Below are positions 22,532-25,714 of a DNA stretch of 25,714 bases, piece after piece. Under the pieces are notes generated by a model. It worked only from the letters and a program-made list of their open reading frames with translations. It did not search any database and was not told where the DNA came from. Each line of letters starts with the position of its first letter. Within the stretch, counting starts at the first letter, position 1. Source of the DNA: Candidatus Accumulibacter sp. UBA704 (lineage in GTDB: Bacteria; Pseudomonadota; Gammaproteobacteria; Burkholderiales; Rhodocyclaceae). The stretch spans positions 1 to 25,714 of the forward strand of contig DBMG01000070.1 of NCBI GenBank assembly GCA_002304785.1. Reading direction: 5' to 3'. The position numbers were made by a program, and so were the translations under genes.

Positions 22532-25500
22532 TTATCCCTCCATCCCGCGCTTCAGACGCCACTGCTTGACCAGCGCGTAGATCGCCGGGATGACGGCCAG
22601 CGTCAGCACCGTCGAGGAGACCATCCCCCCGACCATCGGCGCGGCGATACGGCTCATGACTTCGGAGCCGGTGCCGGTGCCCCACATGATCGGCAGCAGA
22701 CCCGCCATGATGGCGACGACGGTCATCATCTTCGGGCGCACGCGTTCGACGGCGCCTTCCATGATCGCGTCGTAGAGGTCGGCAACGGTCGGCGTGCGCT
22801 TGGCGGCGCTGCATTGGGCCTTGACCTCCTCCCAGGCGTGGTCGAGGTAGATCAGCATTACCACGCCGGTTTCTGCCGCGACACCCGCGAGCGCGATGAA
22901 GCCGACGGCCACGGCAACACTCATGTGGTAACCCAGCCACCACATCAGCCAGATGCCGCCGACCAGCGCGAAGGGCACCGAGAGCATGACGATCAGCGTT
23001 TCGGTCATACGCCGGAAGTTGAGGTACAGCAGCAGGAAGATCAACAGCAGCGTGACCGGCACGACCACCTTCATCTTCTCGATCGCGCGTTCCATGTTCT
23101 CGAACTGGCCGCTCCAGGTGATGTAGTAGCCTGAAGGGAACTTGACCTTTTCCGCTACGGCCTTCTTTGCCCGGGCTACGTAACCACCTAGGTCGCCGTC
23201 GCGGGTATCGACGTAGATATACGCCGACAGGAGGGCGTTCTCGGTGCGGATACCGGGCGTGCCCTTGGCGATCTCGACCTTGGCCAACTGGCCGAGCGGG
23301 ATCATGCCGCTGCCCATCGTCGGCACCAGCACTTCGCGGGCGATCAGTTGCGGGTCGGAGCGCAATTCGCGCGGGTAGCGCACCGTCACGCCGTAGCGCT
23401 CGCGGCCCTCGACCGTCGTCGTGACCATTTCGCCGCCGAGCGCGCTGCCGATCACGTCCTGCAGTTCGCCGACAGAGAGGCCGTAGCGTGCCAGTTGCCC
23501 ACGGTCCGGCTCGATGTTGAGGTAGAAGCCGCCGGTGATGCGTTCGGCGAAAGCGCTGGAGGTGCCCGGCACGTCCTTGACGGCCGCTTCGATTTCCTTG
23601 GCCAGCCGTTCCATCTCGTTCAGGTCCTTGCCGAAGACCTTGATGCCGATCGGCGTGCGGATGCCGGTGGACAGCATGTCGATGCGCGCCTTGATCGGCA
23701 TCGTCCAGGCGTTGGAGACGCCGGGGAACTGCATCGCCTTGTCCATTTCGGCGACCAGCTTGTCGATGGTCATGCCGGCGCGCCATTCGGATTCGGGCTT
23801 GAGGTTGATCACCGTCTCGAACATCTCGGTCGGCGCCGGGTCGGTCGCGGTGTTGGCGCGCCCGGCCTTGCCGTAAACCGAGGCGACTTCCGGGAAACTC
23901 TTGATGATCTTGTTCTGCGTCTGCAGCAGCTCGGCGGCCTTGGTAATCGACATGCCGGGCAGCGAGGCCGGCATGTAGAACAGCGTGCCTTCGTTGAGCG
24001 TCGGCATGAATTCGGAACCGAGCTTCGAGGCCGGAAAAACCGTGAGGCCCAAGGCCAGGACGGCGAACGCGATGGTCAGCTTCTTCCAGCGCATGACGCC
24101 GCGGATGATCGGGCGGTAGACCCAGATCAGGAATCGGTTCACCGGGTTGTTCGCCTCGGGCATGATCTTGCCGCGGATGAAGTACATCATCAGCACCGGC
24201 ACCAGCGTGACCGACAGGAAGGCGGCGCCGGCCATCGAGAAGGTCTTGGTGTAGGCCAGTGGCGAGAACAGGCGTCCTTCCTGGCCTTCGAGGCTGAACA
24301 CCGGCAGGAACGAGACGGTGATGATCAGCAGCGAGAAGAAGAGTGCCGGGCCGACTTCCTTGCAGGCGTCGATCATGGCGGTGGCGCGCTCTGCTTTGGA
24401 GTGCTTCTCCGGCAGGCGTTCGAGATGCTTGTGCGCGTTCTCGATCATCACGATGGCCGCGTCGATCATCGCGCCGATGGCAATGGCGATGCCGCCCAGG
24501 CTCATCAGGTTGGAGTTCATGCCGAGCAGGCGCATGGAGATGAAGGCGATCAGGATGCCGACCGGGAGCATCAGGATGGCCACCAGCGCGCTGCGTACAT
24601 GCAGCAGGAAGACGATGCAGACCAGCGCGACGATCAGCGATTCCTCGATCAGCGTGCGCTTCAGGGTATCGATCGCGCGGTGGATGAGATCCGAACGGTC
24701 GTAAACGCTTTCGATGCTGACCCCCTCCGGCAGGCCGGCCGAGACCTCCTTGATCTTCTCCTTCAGGTTATGGATCACTTCGAGTGCGTTCTCGCCGTAG
24801 CGCGCCATGGCGATGCCGGAAACGACTTCGCCCTCGCCGTTGAGTTCGGTCAGGCCGCGCCGCTCGTCGGGAATCAGCTCGACTCGCGCGATGTCGCGGA
24901 TCAGGACGGGAACGCCCTTTTCGCTTTTGACGACGAGGTTTTCAATATCGCCGATGCCGCGCAGGTAACCCTTGCCGCGCACCATGTACTCGGTCTCGGC
25001 CATTTCCACGGCTCGCCCGCCGACATCGCGGTTCGAGTCGCGGATCACCTGCGCCACCTTCATCAGCGGAATGCCGTAGGAGCGCAGCTTCACCGGATCG
25101 ACGGTGACCTGGTAGGTCTGCACGAAACCGCCGACCGAGGCGACCTCGGAGACGCCGTGCGCCTTGGTCAGCTGGTAGCGCACGAACCAGTCCTGGATCG
25201 AGCGCAGCTCGGCGAGCGTCTTGTCCTTGGCCAGCAAGGCGTACTGGTAGACCCAGCCGACGCCGGTGGCGTCCGGTCCGATCTGCGGCGTGACGCCCTT
25301 GGGCATGCGTCCGGAAGCGAAGTTGAGGTATTCCAGTACGCGCGAACGCGCCCAGTAGATGTCGGTGCCGTCCTCGAAGATGATGTAGACGAACGAGGCG
25401 CCGAAGAACGAGAAGCCGCGCACGACCTTCGACTTGGGCACCGAGAGCATGGCCGTGGTCAGCGGGTAGGTGATCTGGTCCTCGACCACCTGCGGCGCCT

Positions 25501-25666
25501 GGCCGGGATATTCGGTATAGACGATGACCTGCACGTCGGAGAGGTCGGGCAGGGCGTCGAGCGGGGTGCGCAGCACGGCGATGACGCCGCCGAGAACGAT
25601 GAACAGGGTGGCCAGCAGGACGAGAGCACGGTTCTTTCCGGACCATTCGATTATTTTTGCGAGCAT
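22532..25666 (-). CDS. cusA: CusA-type Cu(I)/Ag(I) efflux pump (HME-RND)
   Basis: CusA is the inner-membrane RND subunit of the CusCBA system, expelling Cu(I)/Ag(I) by proton antiport. The 1044-residue protein is full length with twelve expected membrane helices and two large periplasmic loops. The proton-relay helix reads IAIGAMIDAAIVMIENAHK (Asp402). The three methionines that bind metal in Escherichia coli CusA (573, 623, 672) are all kept at 565 (LFYMPAS), 615 (PTEMFETV) and 664 (RIDMLSTGI), with the same offset of 8. This favours copper/silver over zinc/cobalt/cadmium. cusB and cusC are not in the window; they would lie to the right. A second, broken CusA tail lies at 15637-15720. Confidence 0.95.
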   Translation of the reverse strand: MLAKIIEWSGKNRALVLLATLFIVLGGVIAVLRTPLDALPDLSDVQVIVYTEYPGQAPQVVEDQITYPLTTAMLSVPKSKVVRGFSFFGASFVYIIFEDGTDIYWARSRVLEYLNFASGRMPKGVTPQIGPDATGVGWVYQYALLAKDKTLAELRSIQDWFVRYQLTKAHGVSEVASVGGFVQTYQVTVDPVKLRSYGIPLMKVAQVIRDSNRDVGGRAVEMAETEYMVRGKGYLRGIGDIENLVVKSEKGVPVLIRDIARVELIPDERRGLTELNGEGEVVSGIAMARYGENALEVIHNLKEKIKEVSAGLPEGVSIESVYDRSDLIHRAIDTLKRTLIEESLIVALVCIVFLLHVRSALVAILMLPVGILIAFISMRLLGMNSNLMSLGGIAIAIGAMIDAAIVMIENAHKHLERLPEKHSKAERATAMIDACKEVGPALFFSLLIITVSFLPVFSLEGQEGRLFSPLAYTKTFSMAGAAFLSVTLVPVLMMYFIRGKIMPEANNPVNRFLIWVYRPIIRGVMRWKKLTIAFAVLALGLTVFPASKLGSEFMPTLNEGTLFYMPASLPGMSITKAAELLQTQNKIIKSFPEVASVYGKAGRANTATDPAPTEMFETVINLKPESEWRAGMTIDKLVAEMDKAMQFPGVSNAWTMPIKARIDMLSTGIRTPIGIKVFGKDLNEMERLAKEIEAAVKDVPGTSSAFAERITGGFYLNIEPDRGQLARYGLSVGELQDVIGSALGGEMVTTTVEGRERYGVTVRYPRELRSDPQLIAREVLVPTMGSGMIPLGQLAKVEIAKGTPGIRTENALLSAYIYVDTRDGDLGGYVARAKKAVAEKVKFPSGYYITWSGQFENMERAIEKMKVVVPVTLLLIFLLLYLNFRRMTETLIVMLSVPFALVGGIWLMWWLGYHMSVAVAVGFIALAGVAAETGVVMLIYLDHAWEEVKAQCSAAKRTPTVADLYDAIMEGAVERVRPKMMTVVAIMAGLLPIMWGTGTGSEVMSRIAAPMVGGMVSSTVLTLAVIPAIYALVKQWRLKRGMEG

Positions 25667-25692
25667 GGCGTTTTTCCGATTCTTGGGGCGTC

Positions 25693-25712
25693 ATTCCGGC
25701 GAAAGCCGGAAT
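25693..25712. repeat. dRS3-like palindromic repeat at the right edge
   Basis: ATTCCGGC-GAAA-GCCGGAAT is a perfect 8-bp hairpin with a GAAA tetraloop. It has the 20-base ATTCC-N10-GGAAT frame of the dispersed dRS3/REP-like repeats known from Neisseria and other Betaproteobacteria. It lies 26 bases upstream of cusA. Confidence 0.6.
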
Positions 25713-25714
25713 CC

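Noticed and set aside
22458..23786. 442-codon minus-strand frame inside cusA
   Set aside because: Out-of-frame shadow rich in Arg and Gly. The cusA frame has the complete RND sequence.
1..25714. CRISPR arrays, tRNA genes, insertion sequences
   Set aside because: No spaced direct-repeat array, tRNA cloverleaf or transposase-like protein was seen on reading both strands.

Overview
The window looks like chromosomal DNA of a betaproteobacterium, most likely Rhodocyclales or a near relative. This is inferred from the GC-rich codon use, the maf / yceD-rpmF-plsX-fabHDG-acpP-fabF order, a PEP-CTERM exported protein, and the style of the copper genes. No taxonomic marker such as 16S rRNA is present.

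Positions 1-3016 (minus strand) hold a run of maf (m7GTP pyrophosphatase), an RsmI-like SAM methyltransferase and a three-module HDOD-receiver-GGDEF signalling protein that continues past the left edge. Positions 3097-9281 (plus strand) are the fatty-acid/phospholipid cluster yceD, rpmF, plsX, fabH, fabD, fabG, acpP, fabF. Two internal hairpin-plus-T-tract elements (after rpmF and after acpP) and a good internal promoter before acpP probably set different expression levels. A YgfX-like membrane protein follows and overlaps convergently with nadB (L-aspartate oxidase). The 4.5S SRP RNA gene lies between nadB and rimO. rimO is followed by a D-2-hydroxyglutarate/D-lactate-type FAD dehydrogenase, which ends at a strong bidirectional terminator.

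Positions 14558-25714 are accessory in character. First comes a PEP-CTERM secreted protein with a nidogen-like stretch and a possible sigma-54 promoter. Next is a scar (15637-16025) holding a decayed CusA tail (minus) next to a frameshifted second copy of the FAD-dehydrogenase tail (plus). A copper/silver resistance locus follows: a Met-rich periplasmic protein, a MerR-family sensor with a textbook MerR operator-promoter, the Cu(I) ATPase copA and the chaperone copZ. A three-gene module comes next: an FCD-type GntR regulator, an RraA-like aldolase and an enolase-superfamily acid-sugar dehydratase. It has an 11-bp inverted repeat straddling the promoter. The window closes with a complete cusA (Cu/Ag HME-RND pump) on the minus strand and a dRS3-like palindromic repeat at the right edge.

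The most promising leads are the GntR/RraA/dehydratase module as an uncharacterised sugar-acid (aldonate-type) pathway, the MerR sensor whose usual metal Cys is replaced by His beside a Met-rich partner, and the two-gene-tail scar as evidence of rearrangement of the copper island.
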